DNA of 64,000 nucleotides from an uncultured Bacteroidales bacterium (GCA_905234285.1 CAJOHK010000005.1:1-64000); one strand, 5' to 3'. Positions 31,154 to 41,663 are shown, counted from the stretch's first letter. Notes: generated by a model not told the origin, from the sequence alone. Made by a program: numbers and translations.

Positions 31154-31471
31154 ATGGCAAAGATGATTTATACAATGGGCGAGGTGGCGCAGCTGCTGGG
31201 GGAGCAAACCTCGGCCGTGCGCTACTGGAGCAACTATTTTGACAAGTTCGTGAAGCCCCGGCGCAACGCCAAGGGCAACCGCATGTATCACCCCGAGGAT
31301 GTGGAGACGCTGCAGCAAATTCAGTTTCTCCTTAAGAACCAGGGTCTTACGCTGGAAGGCGCCAAGCAGCGTCTCACGGAGAACCGCCGCAGCGTAGACA
31401 GGCGGGTAAAGGCCCTCAATGAACTCAAGGAAATCAGGGCACAGCTGGTGGCCGTTCGCAAAACCCTATGA
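31154..31471 (+). CDS. MerR-family transcriptional regulator
   Basis: YTMGEVAQLLGEQTSAVRYWSNYF...NRMYHPEDVETLQQIQFLL. Confidence 0.9.
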   Translation: MAKMIYTMGEVAQLLGEQTSAVRYWSNYFDKFVKPRRNAKGNRMYHPEDVETLQQIQFLLKNQGLTLEGAKQRLTENRRSVDRRVKALNELKEIRAQLVAVRKTL

Positions 31472-32256
31472 AAGTAAAGGACATTACAGCAGCGCTGGAG
31501 TCGCTTGCTCCGCTCTGTATCCAGGAGCGCTGGGACAACAGCGGCCTCCTTATCGGCAGCCCGGAGGACGAGGTTCACGGGGTGCTGGTGGGCTTTGACT
31601 GCACGCCGGAACTCATAGACGAAGCCATAGCAAGCGGCTGCGACATGGTGGTTACGCACCATCCGCTCATTTTTAACGGCATCAAGCACATCAATGCCCT
31701 GGATCCGGTGGGAGCGGCCGTGATGAAGGCCGTGAAAGGTGGCGTGGCAGTTTATGCCGCGCACACGTCGGCCGACAAAGTACCGCAGGGCGTGAGCGGG
31801 GCCATGGCCAAAAGGCTGGGGCTGCAGGATATCGAAATCCTGCTCCCGGACCCGGATGCCTCTACCGGCCTGGGCTGCATCGGCTATCTTCCCATTCCCA
31901 TGACGGGGGAGGAGGTGCTGGCCTACGTAAAGGAGAAGTTCGGCCTGCAGGTCATCCGTTCGTCCAAGCCCCTGGAAACGCCCATCCAGAAAGTGGCGCT
32001 CCTGGGCGGCAGCGGCGCCTCGGAGATGGAAGCGGCCCTTCAAAAGGGAGCCCAGCTCTATATCACCGCCGATGTCTCCTATCACCATTTCTTTGTCCCG
32101 GAGGGGTTCATGGTCATGGACATCGGCCATTTTGAGAGCGAAGTGGAGATTGTAGACATTTTCTTGGCTCAGATACGGAAAAATTTTCCTACCTTTGCAA
32201 GCTACAAAAGTGCCGCGCTGGACAGGAGCAATCCGGTCCACTATTTTGTGATGTAA
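31468..32256 (+). CDS. Nif3-like dinuclear metal center protein
   Basis: ERWDNSGLLIG, VVTHHPLIF, AAHTSADKVPQGVS, DIGHFESE. Confidence 0.93.
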   Translation: MKVKDITAALESLAPLCIQERWDNSGLLIGSPEDEVHGVLVGFDCTPELIDEAIASGCDMVVTHHPLIFNGIKHINALDPVGAAVMKAVKGGVAVYAAHTSADKVPQGVSGAMAKRLGLQDIEILLPDPDASTGLGCIGYLPIPMTGEEVLAYVKEKFGLQVIRSSKPLETPIQKVALLGGSGASEMEAALQKGAQLYITADVSYHHFFVPEGFMVMDIGHFESEVEIVDIFLAQIRKNFPTFASYKSAALDRSNPVHYFVM

Positions 32257-32281
32257 ATACATAAATCGATTTATAATTTTT

Positions 32282-33109
32282 ATGGCAAGTACCAAGAAAA
32301 CAACCGCCGCCGCTGTGAAAGTGGAGGCCCCTATCGATCAGAGGGAAACTTTTGTGTCGCTGCAGAAGAATTTCGCCGACTCCGACATGCCCGTAGAGGA
32401 AAAACTCAAGGTCCTCTATCAGCTTCAGGCCGCCGATTCCGAGATTGATAAAATCATCCAGCTCCGCGGAGAACTTCCCGCCGAGGTGGCCGCCCTGGAG
32501 GAGGAAATCGCTGGCCTAAAGGAGCGCAGCGCTTCCATCTCGGCCCTCATCGACCAGATGAACCGCAATATCGCCGATGCCAAGTTGTCCATCTCAGAGC
32601 ACGAGAGCATCATCGAGAAATACCAGCACCAGCTGGAGAGCATCGCCAACTCCCGCGAGTACGACTCCCTGAACAAGGAAATCGAGAACCAGGAGCTCCT
32701 GCGTCAGATCGACGAGAAAACCATCAACGACACCCGCGTAGAGATTGCCAGTCAAAAGGCCGAGTTGGACGAGCTCAAGGACCGTCTCACCATCCGCACG
32801 GAGGACCTCAAGGCCAAGAAGGCCGAGCTGGAGACCATCGTGGAAGAGACCGCCAAGGAAGAAGCCGTGCTGCGTGAGCGCCGCGAGGCCTGCGCCGCCA
32901 AGATTGACGCCCGCACCATGAGCGCCTACGAGCGCATCCGCGCCAGCGTACACAACCACCTGGCCGTGGTAGGCATCTACAACGGCGACTCCTGCGGAGG
33001 TTGCTTCAACACCATCACCCCCCAGCGTCGCGTAGAGATTGCCTCCAATCGCAAGCTCATCATCTGCGAGCACTGCGGCCGCATTATCATCAACCCGGAT
33101 TTCGAATAG
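32282..33109 (+). CDS. Coiled-coil C4-type zinc-ribbon protein
   Basis: 275 aa coiled coil ending CGGCFNTITPQRRVEIASNRKLIICEHCGRII. Confidence 0.9.
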   Translation: MASTKKTTAAAVKVEAPIDQRETFVSLQKNFADSDMPVEEKLKVLYQLQAADSEIDKIIQLRGELPAEVAALEEEIAGLKERSASISALIDQMNRNIADAKLSISEHESIIEKYQHQLESIANSREYDSLNKEIENQELLRQIDEKTINDTRVEIASQKAELDELKDRLTIRTEDLKAKKAELETIVEETAKEEAVLRERREACAAKIDARTMSAYERIRASVHNHLAVVGIYNGDSCGGCFNTITPQRRVEIASNRKLIICEHCGRIIINPDFE

Positions 33110-33113
33110 CCGT

Positions 33114-34601
33114 ATGCCGGACGCCTCCCGCAAGAAAAACAGACCGGAGCAGCCCCTCAATCTGGACACCCTTATGGGGAACAAACCCCCGCAGGCGCTG
33201 GATGTAGAAGAGGCTGTACTGGGTGCCATGCTGGTAGAGCCTGCCACCATAGACGAGTCTATGGAGGAGCTCAGCGCCAACTGCTTCTATGACCCGCAGC
33301 ATCGTATGATCTTCGAGGCCATGAGCGAGCTGGTGAACGAGCATGTGAGCATCGACCTGGTCACCGTGAGCGAGAAACTCCGCTCCAAGGGCAACCTGGA
33401 GGCGGTAGGCGGTCCCGTGGTGCTGGCGCGCCTTTCCCAAAACATCGGCGCCGCCGCCCACATCGAATACTACATCAAAATCCTCAAGCAGAAGACCATC
33501 CAGCGGGATCTTATTACGGCTTCGTACGAGATTCTCAAGCAGTCTTTTGACGAGTCCACCAACGTGGACGACCTCATCGACAATGCCCAGACCAAGGTCT
33601 TCGCCGCCATCCAGAACAACGTAAAGCGGGATGTGCAGGATATCGGCTCCATCATCAACTCGGTGCTGGACAACCTGCAGGAACTGCAAAACACCACCGG
33701 TCTGTCGGGTGTGCCCTCCGGTTTCCCCACCATAGACCGCATTACCCAGGGCTGGCAAAAGAGCGACCTCATTATCCTGGCGGCCCGTCCGTCGGTGGGT
33801 AAAACCGCCTTTGCCCTCAATATTGCCCGCAATGCGGCCGTTGAGGCCAACATGCCCGTGGCGGTGTTCTCACTGGAAATGAGCGCCGACCAACTGGGCA
33901 AGCGCCTCATTACCACGGAGTCGGGCTTGTCCGGAGAAAAGATCAAAGGCGGTATCAAGCTGGAACCTTATGAGTGGATCCAACTGGAAGATACGCTCAA
34001 GCGCCTGTCCAAGGCTCCGCTCTATATTGACGATACGCCCGGTATTCCCATCATGGAATTCCGTACCAAGGCCAAGCGTCTGGTCAAGCAAAAGGGCGTT
34101 CGTCTCATTGTGGTAGACTATCTCCAGCTCATGCAGGGCCCCGTAGAACTCCGCGGCCTGCGCGAGCAGGAGGTGGCAGCCATCTCCCGTACGCTAAAGG
34201 CTACGGCCAAGGAACTCAACATCCCCATCATTGCGCTTTCCCAGCTGTCCCGTAACGCCGTGCAGCGCACTGGCGGCACCGGCAAACCGCAGCTCAGCGA
34301 CCTCCGCGAATCCGGTTCCATCGAGCAGGACGCCGATATGGTCATCTTCATCCATCGCCCGGACTTTGTGGGCATGAGCGACAACCCGGAGGACAAGGAG
34401 AAAGCCATCATCGTCATAGCCAAGCACCGCAACGGCGAGGTCTGCGATATTGAGATGAAGTACAAAGCCGGCCAGGTGAAGTTTGTAGAGCCGGACCAGA
34501 GCCTTGACGTGTATGCCTCCCGTGGCCCCGTAGCCAGCGCTGTCAATGACACGCCTCCAGCTGCCGCACCGTACGATTTCGAGAATCAGGAAGCCTTCTA
34601 G
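33114..34601 (+). CDS. dnaB: Replicative DNA helicase
   Basis: LAARPSVGKTAFALNIARNAA, VVDYLQLM, LSQLSRNAVQ, DLRESGSIEQDADMV. Confidence 0.97.
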   Translation: MPDASRKKNRPEQPLNLDTLMGNKPPQALDVEEAVLGAMLVEPATIDESMEELSANCFYDPQHRMIFEAMSELVNEHVSIDLVTVSEKLRSKGNLEAVGGPVVLARLSQNIGAAAHIEYYIKILKQKTIQRDLITASYEILKQSFDESTNVDDLIDNAQTKVFAAIQNNVKRDVQDIGSIINSVLDNLQELQNTTGLSGVPSGFPTIDRITQGWQKSDLIILAARPSVGKTAFALNIARNAAVEANMPVAVFSLEMSADQLGKRLITTESGLSGEKIKGGIKLEPYEWIQLEDTLKRLSKAPLYIDDTPGIPIMEFRTKAKRLVKQKGVRLIVVDYLQLMQGPVELRGLREQEVAAISRTLKATAKELNIPIIALSQLSRNAVQRTGGTGKPQLSDLRESGSIEQDADMVIFIHRPDFVGMSDNPEDKEKAIIVIAKHRNGEVCDIEMKYKAGQVKFVEPDQSLDVYASRGPVASAVNDTPPAAAPYDFENQEAF

Positions 34602-34603
34602 CC

Positions 34604-35422
34604 ATGCGCCGCTTTTGTTGCCTCTGCTTGCTGTTCGTTTCCCTGACTGCATGGGCTCAGGTGAGCGCATGCCTCCCCACTCAGCAGGAAAAACCTTTCC
34701 GGAGCGGGGAGCAGTTTATTATGAGCATCATGTTCAAGTGGGGTGCCGTGAACCCCGAGGTTGCCAAGGTTTCGGTTTCCCTGGATTCCCTCCAGTATTT
34801 GGGAAAACCCTGCTATCATACAGCCCTCAAAGTGAAGAGCGCCTCTTTCTTTGACGCCTTCTTTAAAATGCGGGAGCATTTCCAAAGCTGGTTCGACGCA
34901 TCTACCATCAGGCCCTATAAATTCAGCCGGGAAACGCTGGAAGGCAACTATACGGCCACCAACCTGTATCTCTACGATTGGGAGGCCGGGAAGATTCATG
35001 CCGATGTAGAGTTTGACGGCAAGGATCCCAAAACGCTGGAGATTCCCCTCCGCGACGGCGTCTACGATCTTCCGTCCCTCATCTATTATGTGCGTTCCCT
35101 GGACTATTCCAAATTCCGCAAAGGACAGGTAATGACGCTTACCTTCGCCATTGACGATGATGTGTATGACGTCCGTCTCACCTATTATGGCACGGAGCGT
35201 ATCAAGGTGCGCAAGATGGGACAGGTGCAGGCCCATCGCTTTTCCTGTTCGGTGGTGTCGGGTGCCATGTTCGAGGGAAACCAGGAACTGCAGTTCTGGC
35301 TGTCCAGTGACAGAAACCGCATTCCGGTAGCCATCAAGGTCCCGTTGCGCTTCGGCTCGGTCCAGTGTTGGCTGTCCAATACATCCAACCTCAAGTATCC
35401 CTTCACGGCTCTGGGGAAATGA
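34604..35422 (+). CDS. Secreted DUF3108-like protein
   Basis: 272 aa, signal peptide, FRSGEQFIMSIMFKWGAVNPEVAKVSV. Confidence 0.8.
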   Translation: MRRFCCLCLLFVSLTAWAQVSACLPTQQEKPFRSGEQFIMSIMFKWGAVNPEVAKVSVSLDSLQYLGKPCYHTALKVKSASFFDAFFKMREHFQSWFDASTIRPYKFSRETLEGNYTATNLYLYDWEAGKIHADVEFDGKDPKTLEIPLRDGVYDLPSLIYYVRSLDYSKFRKGQVMTLTFAIDDDVYDVRLTYYGTERIKVRKMGQVQAHRFSCSVVSGAMFEGNQELQFWLSSDRNRIPVAIKVPLRFGSVQCWLSNTSNLKYPFTALGK

Positions 35423-35844
35423 GCAAGGATGTGAGTCATATAGGGAAAGTCCTGCGCATGACGCCGCAGGTAACAACCGTATCCATCCAGCAACATTCGG
35501 CCTGCGGCGCCTGCCATGCCGCCGGGCTGTGCAGCATGAGCGAAATGGCCGAGAAGATTGTAGAAGTGCCCACCAGTCCCTATGCGTCCTATGGCGTAGG
35601 AGACCAGGTAGAAGTTGTGCTCAAGGCCTCCATGGGCATGAAAGCCGTATGGCTGGCCTATTGCATTCCGCTGGTGGTGCTGCTGGCCGTCATCCTTGGG
35701 CTCATGGCCCTGGGCCTGGCCGAGGTCCCTGCCGGCCTGGCCGGCATTGCCGCCGTAGCCTTGTATTATCTGGTGCTATGGCTGCTGCGCGACCGCTTAA
35801 AAAACGAGTATATCTTTACCATAAAAGATGCTTTGTCATCCTGA
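35419..35844 (+). CDS. rseC: RseC/MucC-like (SoxR-reducing system) protein
   Basis: Two TM segments, CGACHAAGLCS motif, directly upstream of rnfB. Confidence 0.85.
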   Translation: MSKDVSHIGKVLRMTPQVTTVSIQQHSACGACHAAGLCSMSEMAEKIVEVPTSPYASYGVGDQVEVVLKASMGMKAVWLAYCIPLVVLLAVILGLMALGLAEVPAGLAGIAAVALYYLVLWLLRDRLKNEYIFTIKDALSS

Positions 35845-35884
35845 CCGATATTGAAGATAATTAGTATACAATAAAAGGATAATT

Positions 35885-36778
35885 ATGGTTAATCTGATCA
35901 TTTGGACAATCGCAGTGGTTACCGTCCTGGGCCTCCTGCTTGCGCTGGTCCTCTACTTGGTCGCTCAAAAGTTCAAGGTAGAGGAAGACCCGCGCATCGA
36001 CGAGGTAGAGAAGGCCATGCCCGGTGCCAACTGCGGCGGTTGCGGCTTTGCCGGCTGCCGTGCTTTTGCCGAGGCTGCGGTGAAGGCCCCCAACCTGGAC
36101 AACAATTATTGTCCGGTGGGCGGGAACGACACCATGGCCAAGGTGGCGGCCATCCTGGGTTATGAGATCCAGGAGAAGGCGCCCATGGTGGCGGTGGTCC
36201 GCTGCAACGGCACGTGCGAGGCCCGTCCCCGCGTAAACGAGTATGACGGTTATGCGTCCTGCTATGTGAAGTCGCTCCTGTACACCGGCGATACAGGCTG
36301 CTCTTTCGGCTGTCTGGGTTGCGGCGACTGCGTGGCCGCCTGTCAGTTCGGCGCCCTTTCCATGGATCCTGCCACCGGCATGCCGGTCGTGGACCAGGAG
36401 AAGTGCACCGCCTGCGGCGCCTGCGTCAAGGCCTGCCCCAAGCGCATCATCGAGCTCAGGCCCAAGGGCCCCCGCGGTATGCGCATGTATGTGTCCTGCA
36501 TCAACAAGGACAAGGGACCCGTGGCCAAGAAGGCCTGCGCCAATGCCTGCATCGGTTGCGGCATTTGCGCCAAGACCTGCACCCACGACGCCATTGTAGT
36601 GGAAGGCAATGTGGCCTACATCGATGCGTCCAAGTGCAAGTTGTGCCGCGAGTGCGAGGCCATGTGCCCCACCGGCGCCATCCACGGCGTGAACTTCCCC
36701 AAGCCCCTGGACAAGGATGCCGTAAAAGAGCGTATCAAGATTAGAAATCAAAAAGCAAAGGAGGCCGCAAATGAGTAA
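35885..36778 (+). CDS. rnfB: Rnf electron transport complex subunit B
   Basis: PGANCGGCGFAGCRAFAEA and multiple 4Fe-4S CxxCxxCxxxC motifs. Confidence 0.96.
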   Translation: MVNLIIWTIAVVTVLGLLLALVLYLVAQKFKVEEDPRIDEVEKAMPGANCGGCGFAGCRAFAEAAVKAPNLDNNYCPVGGNDTMAKVAAILGYEIQEKAPMVAVVRCNGTCEARPRVNEYDGYASCYVKSLLYTGDTGCSFGCLGCGDCVAACQFGALSMDPATGMPVVDQEKCTACGACVKACPKRIIELRPKGPRGMRMYVSCINKDKGPVAKKACANACIGCGICAKTCTHDAIVVEGNVAYIDASKCKLCRECEAMCPTGAIHGVNFPKPLDKDAVKERIKIRNQKAKEAANE

Positions 36779-38144
36779 GCATACATTCTCCATGGGCGGA
36801 GTTCATCCGCACGACAGCAAGATTTCCAGGGAATGCGCCATTGAGCAGCTTCCGCTGGCTCCTACCGTCTATCTTTCCGTGGCCCAGCACATCGGCGCCC
36901 CCTCCGTGCCCTGCGTGGCCGTGGGCGACAAAGTGAAGGTGGGCCAGGTAATTGCCGAACCTGGCGGTTTCGTGGGCGCTTTTATCCATTCCTCCGTGAG
37001 CGGCACCGTCAAGTCCGTCGGCCCCCGCGCCGATTTGGCCGGCCGCATGTCTACCCACATCGAGATTGCCGTAGAGGGCGATGAGTGGCTGGAGGGCATT
37101 GACACCTCCGATACGCTCGTTACCGCTATCCCCGATGACCCCAAGGCCATTATCGACAAGGTTCGCCTGGGCGGTGTCGTCGGCCTGGGGGGTGCCACCT
37201 TCCCCACGCACGTGAAACTTTCCCCGCCTCCGGGTTCCAAGTGCGAGCGCGTAATTATCAATGGCTGCGAATGCGAGCCGTACCTTACCTCCGACTTCCG
37301 CACCCTCCTGGAAAAGGGTGAGCAGGTAGTGGTGGGTGCCGCCCTCCTCCAAAAGGCCATGGGTGGCGTTCCCTGCACTATAGCCATCGAGGAAAACAAG
37401 CCCGAGGCCATTGCCCATATCAAGGAAGTGATTGCCAAGCTGGGCTACAAGGATATGGAAGTGATGGTGATGAAGATGATGTATCCGCAGGGCGGTGAAA
37501 AGCAGCTCATCGATGCTGTGATGCACCGTCAGGTGGGTTCCGGCGCCCTCCCCATCAGCGTGGGTGCCGTAGTGCAGAACGTAGCCACCGCGCTGGCCGT
37601 GTACGATGCCGTCCAAAAGAACAAGCCCATTGTGGATAATTCGGTTACCGTAACGGGCGAGTGCTTCCCCAAGCAGGCCAACCTGCTGGTGCGCGTAGGC
37701 ACACCCCTGCGTTACATCGTAGATTATCTGGGTGGCGTTCCCGCCGATGCGGCCAAGATCATCAGCGGCGGTCCCATGATGGGCCGTGCCGTTGCCAACC
37801 TGGATGCCGCCACGGTGAAGGGTACCGGCGCCCTGCTCTTCCTCACCGAGAAGCAGACCCGCCGCGCCCCCGAGACCAACTGCATCCGCTGCGGCAAATG
37901 TGCCGATGCCTGCCCCATGGGCCTGGAGCCGTTCCTCCTGAACAAACTGTCCAAGGCCAAGGACTGGGACGCCTGCGAGGCCAATGCCGCCCAGGACTGC
38001 ATCGAGTGCGGCTGCTGCCTGTATTCCTGCCCCGCCCATATTCCGCTGCTGGATAACATCCGCGTAGGGAAGGGCTTTGTTTTGAGTGCTATCCGTGCCC
38101 GTGCCGCAGCTGCCAAGGCTGCCGCCGAAGCCGCCAAAAAGTAA
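36771..38144 (+). CDS. rnfC: Rnf electron transport complex subunit C
   Basis: FSMGGVHPHDSK, GLGGATFPTHVKL, NCIRCGKCADACPMGL. Confidence 0.96.
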   Translation: MSKHTFSMGGVHPHDSKISRECAIEQLPLAPTVYLSVAQHIGAPSVPCVAVGDKVKVGQVIAEPGGFVGAFIHSSVSGTVKSVGPRADLAGRMSTHIEIAVEGDEWLEGIDTSDTLVTAIPDDPKAIIDKVRLGGVVGLGGATFPTHVKLSPPPGSKCERVIINGCECEPYLTSDFRTLLEKGEQVVVGAALLQKAMGGVPCTIAIEENKPEAIAHIKEVIAKLGYKDMEVMVMKMMYPQGGEKQLIDAVMHRQVGSGALPISVGAVVQNVATALAVYDAVQKNKPIVDNSVTVTGECFPKQANLLVRVGTPLRYIVDYLGGVPADAAKIISGGPMMGRAVANLDAATVKGTGALLFLTEKQTRRAPETNCIRCGKCADACPMGLEPFLLNKLSKAKDWDACEANAAQDCIECGCCLYSCPAHIPLLDNIRVGKGFVLSAIRARAAAAKAAAEAAKK

Positions 38145-38150
38145 CCGTGT

Positions 38151-39134
38151 ATGAGTAAGTTATTAGTTTCACCTTCTCCCCATATTCACAGCAAGGACTC
38201 TACCAAGCGTCTGATGCTGGATGTGGTGATTGCGCTCATCCCGGCCGTCATCTGTTCGGTCGTGTTCTATGGCTGGCAGGAGCTGCTGGTACTGGGCGTG
38301 AGCGTAGCCTCCTGCGTACTGCTGGAATGGGCCATTACCAAGTATATGCTCAAGCAGCCCTCTACGGTGGGCGATCTTTCGGCAGTTATCACGGGTATCC
38401 TGCTGGCTCTGAACCTGCCCTACACCACGCCCTGGTGGGTGGTGTTCATTGGCGCAGTGGTGGCCATCGGCATTGCCAAGATGACCTTCGGCGGCCTGGG
38501 CCAGAACATTTGGAATCCCGCCCTGGTGGGCCGTGTGTTCCTGCTGGTTTCCTTCCCCACGTACATGACGTCCTGGAGCGCCCCCAAGGGCCTCTTCGGC
38601 GTAGATGCCGTCTCTGGAGCCACCCCGCTGGGTGCTGTCCAGGAAGGCCTCATGCAGGGTTCTACCATCCAGGAAATCATGACGTCCGGTGGTTATGACT
38701 ACGGTCACATGCTGCTGGCCAACCTGGGCGGAAGTGCCGGTGAGGTGTGCGCCCTGGCTCTCCTGGCCGGTTTTGTGTACCTGTGCGTCCGCAAAGTCAT
38801 CAAGCCTTGGATTACCCTCAGCATCTTTGCTACGGTGGCACTGACGTCCCTGGTATTCTGGCTGGCCGATCCTTCCCGCTTCACGGATCCGCTGTTCAAC
38901 CTCCTTACCGGTGGTCTGGTGCTGGGGGCCTGCTTCATGGCTACGGACTACGTTACCTCGCCCATGTCCCTGTGGGGTGGCGTGGTGTTCGGCGTAGGCA
39001 TCGGCTTCCTTACCATGATGATCCGTTACTTCGGCTCCTATCCCGAAGGTGTTTCCTTTGCCATTTTGATTATGAACTCTGTGGTACCGCTGCTCAATAT
39101 GTGGTTCAAACAGAAAAAATTCGGGAGGAAGTAA
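38151..39134 (+). CDS. rnfD: Rnf electron transport complex subunit D
   Basis: VSPSPHIHSKDSTKRLMLDV; flavin motif VSGATPLG. Confidence 0.96.
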   Translation: MSKLLVSPSPHIHSKDSTKRLMLDVVIALIPAVICSVVFYGWQELLVLGVSVASCVLLEWAITKYMLKQPSTVGDLSAVITGILLALNLPYTTPWWVVFIGAVVAIGIAKMTFGGLGQNIWNPALVGRVFLLVSFPTYMTSWSAPKGLFGVDAVSGATPLGAVQEGLMQGSTIQEIMTSGGYDYGHMLLANLGGSAGEVCALALLAGFVYLCVRKVIKPWITLSIFATVALTSLVFWLADPSRFTDPLFNLLTGGLVLGACFMATDYVTSPMSLWGGVVFGVGIGFLTMMIRYFGSYPEGVSFAILIMNSVVPLLNMWFKQKKFGRK

Positions 39135-39135
39135 T

Positions 39136-39759
39136 ATGGCTGCAAAATCCAATTTGACCAATATGGTGCTGGTGCTGGGCCTTACCTGTCTCTTTGCCTC
39201 GGCTTTGCTGGGCGGAGCGTATGCCCTCACTAAAGAGCCCATTCAGGCGGCTGCCGTTGCCAAGACGCAGCAGGCCATTGCCCAGGTGCTCCCTCATTTC
39301 ACCGACCTGTCCTACGACGCCGAAGGAAAGTTCTACACGGCTACCGACGGTGACGCTGTGGTAGGGTACGCCTTCGAGACCATGGCCGTGGGCTTTGGCG
39401 GCCCCTTGGAGATGATTGTGGGTGTTACCCCGGACGGCGTCATTTACAATACTGCCGTTCTTTCCCACGCCGAAACTCCCGGCCTGGGTGCCAAGTGCAC
39501 CTCGGATGCCAAGTTCATGGACCAGTGGCGCGGTTTTAATCCTTCGGTAAAGAAACTGTCCGTGACCAAGGACGGCGGTGACGTGGATGCCATCACGGCC
39601 TCTACCATCACTTCCCGCGCCTATACGCAGGCAGTAGCCGTTGCCCTGGAGGTATTTGCTCAGGTTCAGAGCGGCGAAGGGCTGCAAGAGCCCGATTTCG
39701 TACCCGGCGGCGAGATTGAAGTAACCAATGAAACCGATGGAGGACAAGACAATGAGTAA
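39136..39759 (+). CDS. rnfG: Rnf electron transport complex subunit G (covalent FMN)
   Basis: DAITASTITSRA flavinylation-type motif and operon position. Confidence 0.94.
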   Translation: MAAKSNLTNMVLVLGLTCLFASALLGGAYALTKEPIQAAAVAKTQQAIAQVLPHFTDLSYDAEGKFYTATDGDAVVGYAFETMAVGFGGPLEMIVGVTPDGVIYNTAVLSHAETPGLGAKCTSDAKFMDQWRGFNPSVKKLSVTKDGGDVDAITASTITSRAYTQAVAVALEVFAQVQSGEGLQEPDFVPGGEIEVTNETDGGQDNE

Positions 39760-40339
39760 GTTCAAACTGATTACCGACGGTCTGGTTAAGAATAACCCCA
39801 CCTTCGTCCTGTTGCTGGGCATGTGCCCTACGCTGGCCACTACCACATCGGCCATCAACGGCCTTTCCATGGGGCTGGCCACGCTCTTTGTGCTGGTTCT
39901 GAGCAACATAGCCATATCGGCCATTGCCCCGGTGGTTCCCGACAAGGTGCATATTCCTGTTTATATTGTGGTGATTGCCACTTTTGTAACGCTGCTTCAG
40001 CTGCTCATGCAGGCCTATACCCCGGCCATTTATGAGACCCTGGGTCTGTTTATCCCGCTCATCGTGGTGAACTGCATTGTGCTGGGTCGTGCCGAAGCTT
40101 TTGCCAACAAGCATGGCGTAGGGGAGAGCGCACTGGACGGTATCGGCGTGGGCCTGGGTTTCACCTGCTCGCTCACCGTGCTGGGCCTCGTGCGTGAGAT
40201 CCTGGGTTCCGGCAGTGCTTTCGGCTGGAACTTCATTGGTGGCCACGACGGCATGCTGGCCTTTGTCATGGCCCCTGGCGCTTTCCTGTGCCTGGGTTAC
40301 CTGATGGTGCTTTTCAACAAATTCCTTAAAAAGAACTAG
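39752..40339 (+). CDS. rnfE: Rnf electron transport complex subunit E
   Basis: LLGMCPTLATTTSAINGLSMG; operon position. Confidence 0.95.
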   Translation: MSKFKLITDGLVKNNPTFVLLLGMCPTLATTTSAINGLSMGLATLFVLVLSNIAISAIAPVVPDKVHIPVYIVVIATFVTLLQLLMQAYTPAIYETLGLFIPLIVVNCIVLGRAEAFANKHGVGESALDGIGVGLGFTCSLTVLGLVREILGSGSAFGWNFIGGHDGMLAFVMAPGAFLCLGYLMVLFNKFLKKN

Positions 40340-40342
40340 GCT

Positions 40343-40939
40343 ATGGAGTACTTTCTGATTATCATTTCGGCGATTTTCGTCAACAATATCGTCCTGGCCC
40401 AGTTCCTGGGAATCTGCCCTTTCCTGGGCGTGTCCAACAAGCTTTCCACCGCCAGCGGCATGAGCATGGCCGTGTGCTTTGTGATTACCCTTGCCACGTT
40501 GGTTACCTACTTGATTAACCAGTATCTGCTGATTCCGCTGGGGATTACCTATCTACAGACCATTGCTTTTATCCTTGTTATCGCTGCCCTGGTGCAGATG
40601 GTAGAGATTGTGCTCAAGAAGGTTTCCCCCAGCCTGTATCAGGCCCTGGGTATCTTCCTGCCCCTCATTACCACCAACTGCGCCGTGCTGGGTGTGGCCA
40701 TCAATGTGGTCACCAAGGAGTTCTCCTTCGCAGGCGGTGCCCTTAATCTGGGGCAGGCCCTTGTGTATGCCTTTGCCACCTCACTGGGTTACGGCCTGGC
40801 CATGGTTATCTTTGCGGGTATCCGTGAGCACCTGGCCCTGAACAATGTGCCCAAGGCTTTCAAGGGCGTGCCCATCGCCATTATTTCCGTGGGTATCCTG
40901 GCCCTGGCCTTCATGGGCTTCAGCGGCATGGTGAAATAG
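40343..40939 (+). CDS. rnfA: Rnf electron transport complex subunit A
   Basis: [26 protein letters not shown]. Confidence 0.96.
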   Translation: MEYFLIIISAIFVNNIVLAQFLGICPFLGVSNKLSTASGMSMAVCFVITLATLVTYLINQYLLIPLGITYLQTIAFILVIAALVQMVEIVLKKVSPSLYQALGIFLPLITTNCAVLGVAINVVTKEFSFAGGALNLGQALVYAFATSLGYGLAMVIFAGIREHLALNNVPKAFKGVPIAIISVGILALAFMGFSGMVK

Positions 40940-40975
40940 TCTGGGCAATAAGTCCCCGACTAATAATTAGATGCG

Positions 40976-41012
40976 AAAAGAAGGATGCACTCCCAGGTGC
41001 ACCCTTTCTTTT
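40976..41012 (+). terminator. Probable intrinsic terminator of the rnf operon
   Basis: AAAAGAAGGATGCAC-TCCCAG-GTGCACCCTTTCTTTT hairpin shortly after rnfA. Confidence 0.75.
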
Positions 41013-41071
41013 GTAATTAGCTGAATAATAGCCGTTTGCGTCCCACCTGGTGGACCGTTGGCTAATGGTTT

Positions 41072-41147
41072 GGACACCAAAACGACCAAATGGTGTCCTG
41101 AAGGTCCTTTTTTGACAACGCCGACACCAAAATGGCCGTATGGTGTC
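41072..41147. repeat. Two tandem inverted repeats (GGACACCA...TGGTGTCC; GACACCA...TGGTGTC) upstream of the DUF296-like gene
   Basis: 41072-41098 and 41123-41147 share arm sequence and spacing (11 nt). Confidence 0.75.
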
Positions 41148-41196
41148 CAGACAAGAATAAAAATTCGTATATTTACCAAACTAATCACATTCTAGC

Positions 41197-41658
41197 ATGT
41201 ATCAGTATACCCAAGTGAAGGAGCAGCCTGTGCTCAATGCCGGCACTAAAGGTGTCCGGCGTTATATCCTTAGTCTGGACAATCATGTGAGCATCCAGGA
41301 GGCGCTCACGGCGTTCTGCAAGGAAAAGGAGATTTATTGCGGCAAGGTGACCGGCCTGGGCGCCGTTAACAGCGCCACGTTCCGTTTTCTGGATCCGGCT
41401 ACCCTGCAATACGTAGACAAGACCTTCGAGGAGCAGATGGAAATCACCAATCTGACGGGCAATATTTCCCAGAAGGACAATCAGGTGTATCTGCATATCC
41501 ATATCACGGCCAGCCGCCGGGACTATACCTGCATCGGCGGGCATCTCCTGGATGCGCGCATCAATGGCGCCTGTGAGCTCTTTGTAGAGGATTATTACCT
41601 TACCTCGGCCGGACGCCGTGCCGATGAAGAAACCGGCCTGAACATGTATAAATTCTAG
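41197..41658 (+). CDS. PPC/DUF296 domain protein (predicted DNA-binding)
   Basis: GVRRYILSLDNHVSIQEALTAFCKEKEIYCGKVTGLGAVNSATF...HIHITASRRDYTCIGGHLLDARI. Confidence 0.88.
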   Translation: MYQYTQVKEQPVLNAGTKGVRRYILSLDNHVSIQEALTAFCKEKEIYCGKVTGLGAVNSATFRFLDPATLQYVDKTFEEQMEITNLTGNISQKDNQVYLHIHITASRRDYTCIGGHLLDARINGACELFVEDYYLTSAGRRADEETGLNMYKF

Positions 41659-41663
41659 GACTT

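Noticed and set aside
35419-40939. rseC-rnfBCDGEA as an unusual cluster
   Set aside because: Typical Bacteroidota Rnf operon order with intact motifs; ordinary.
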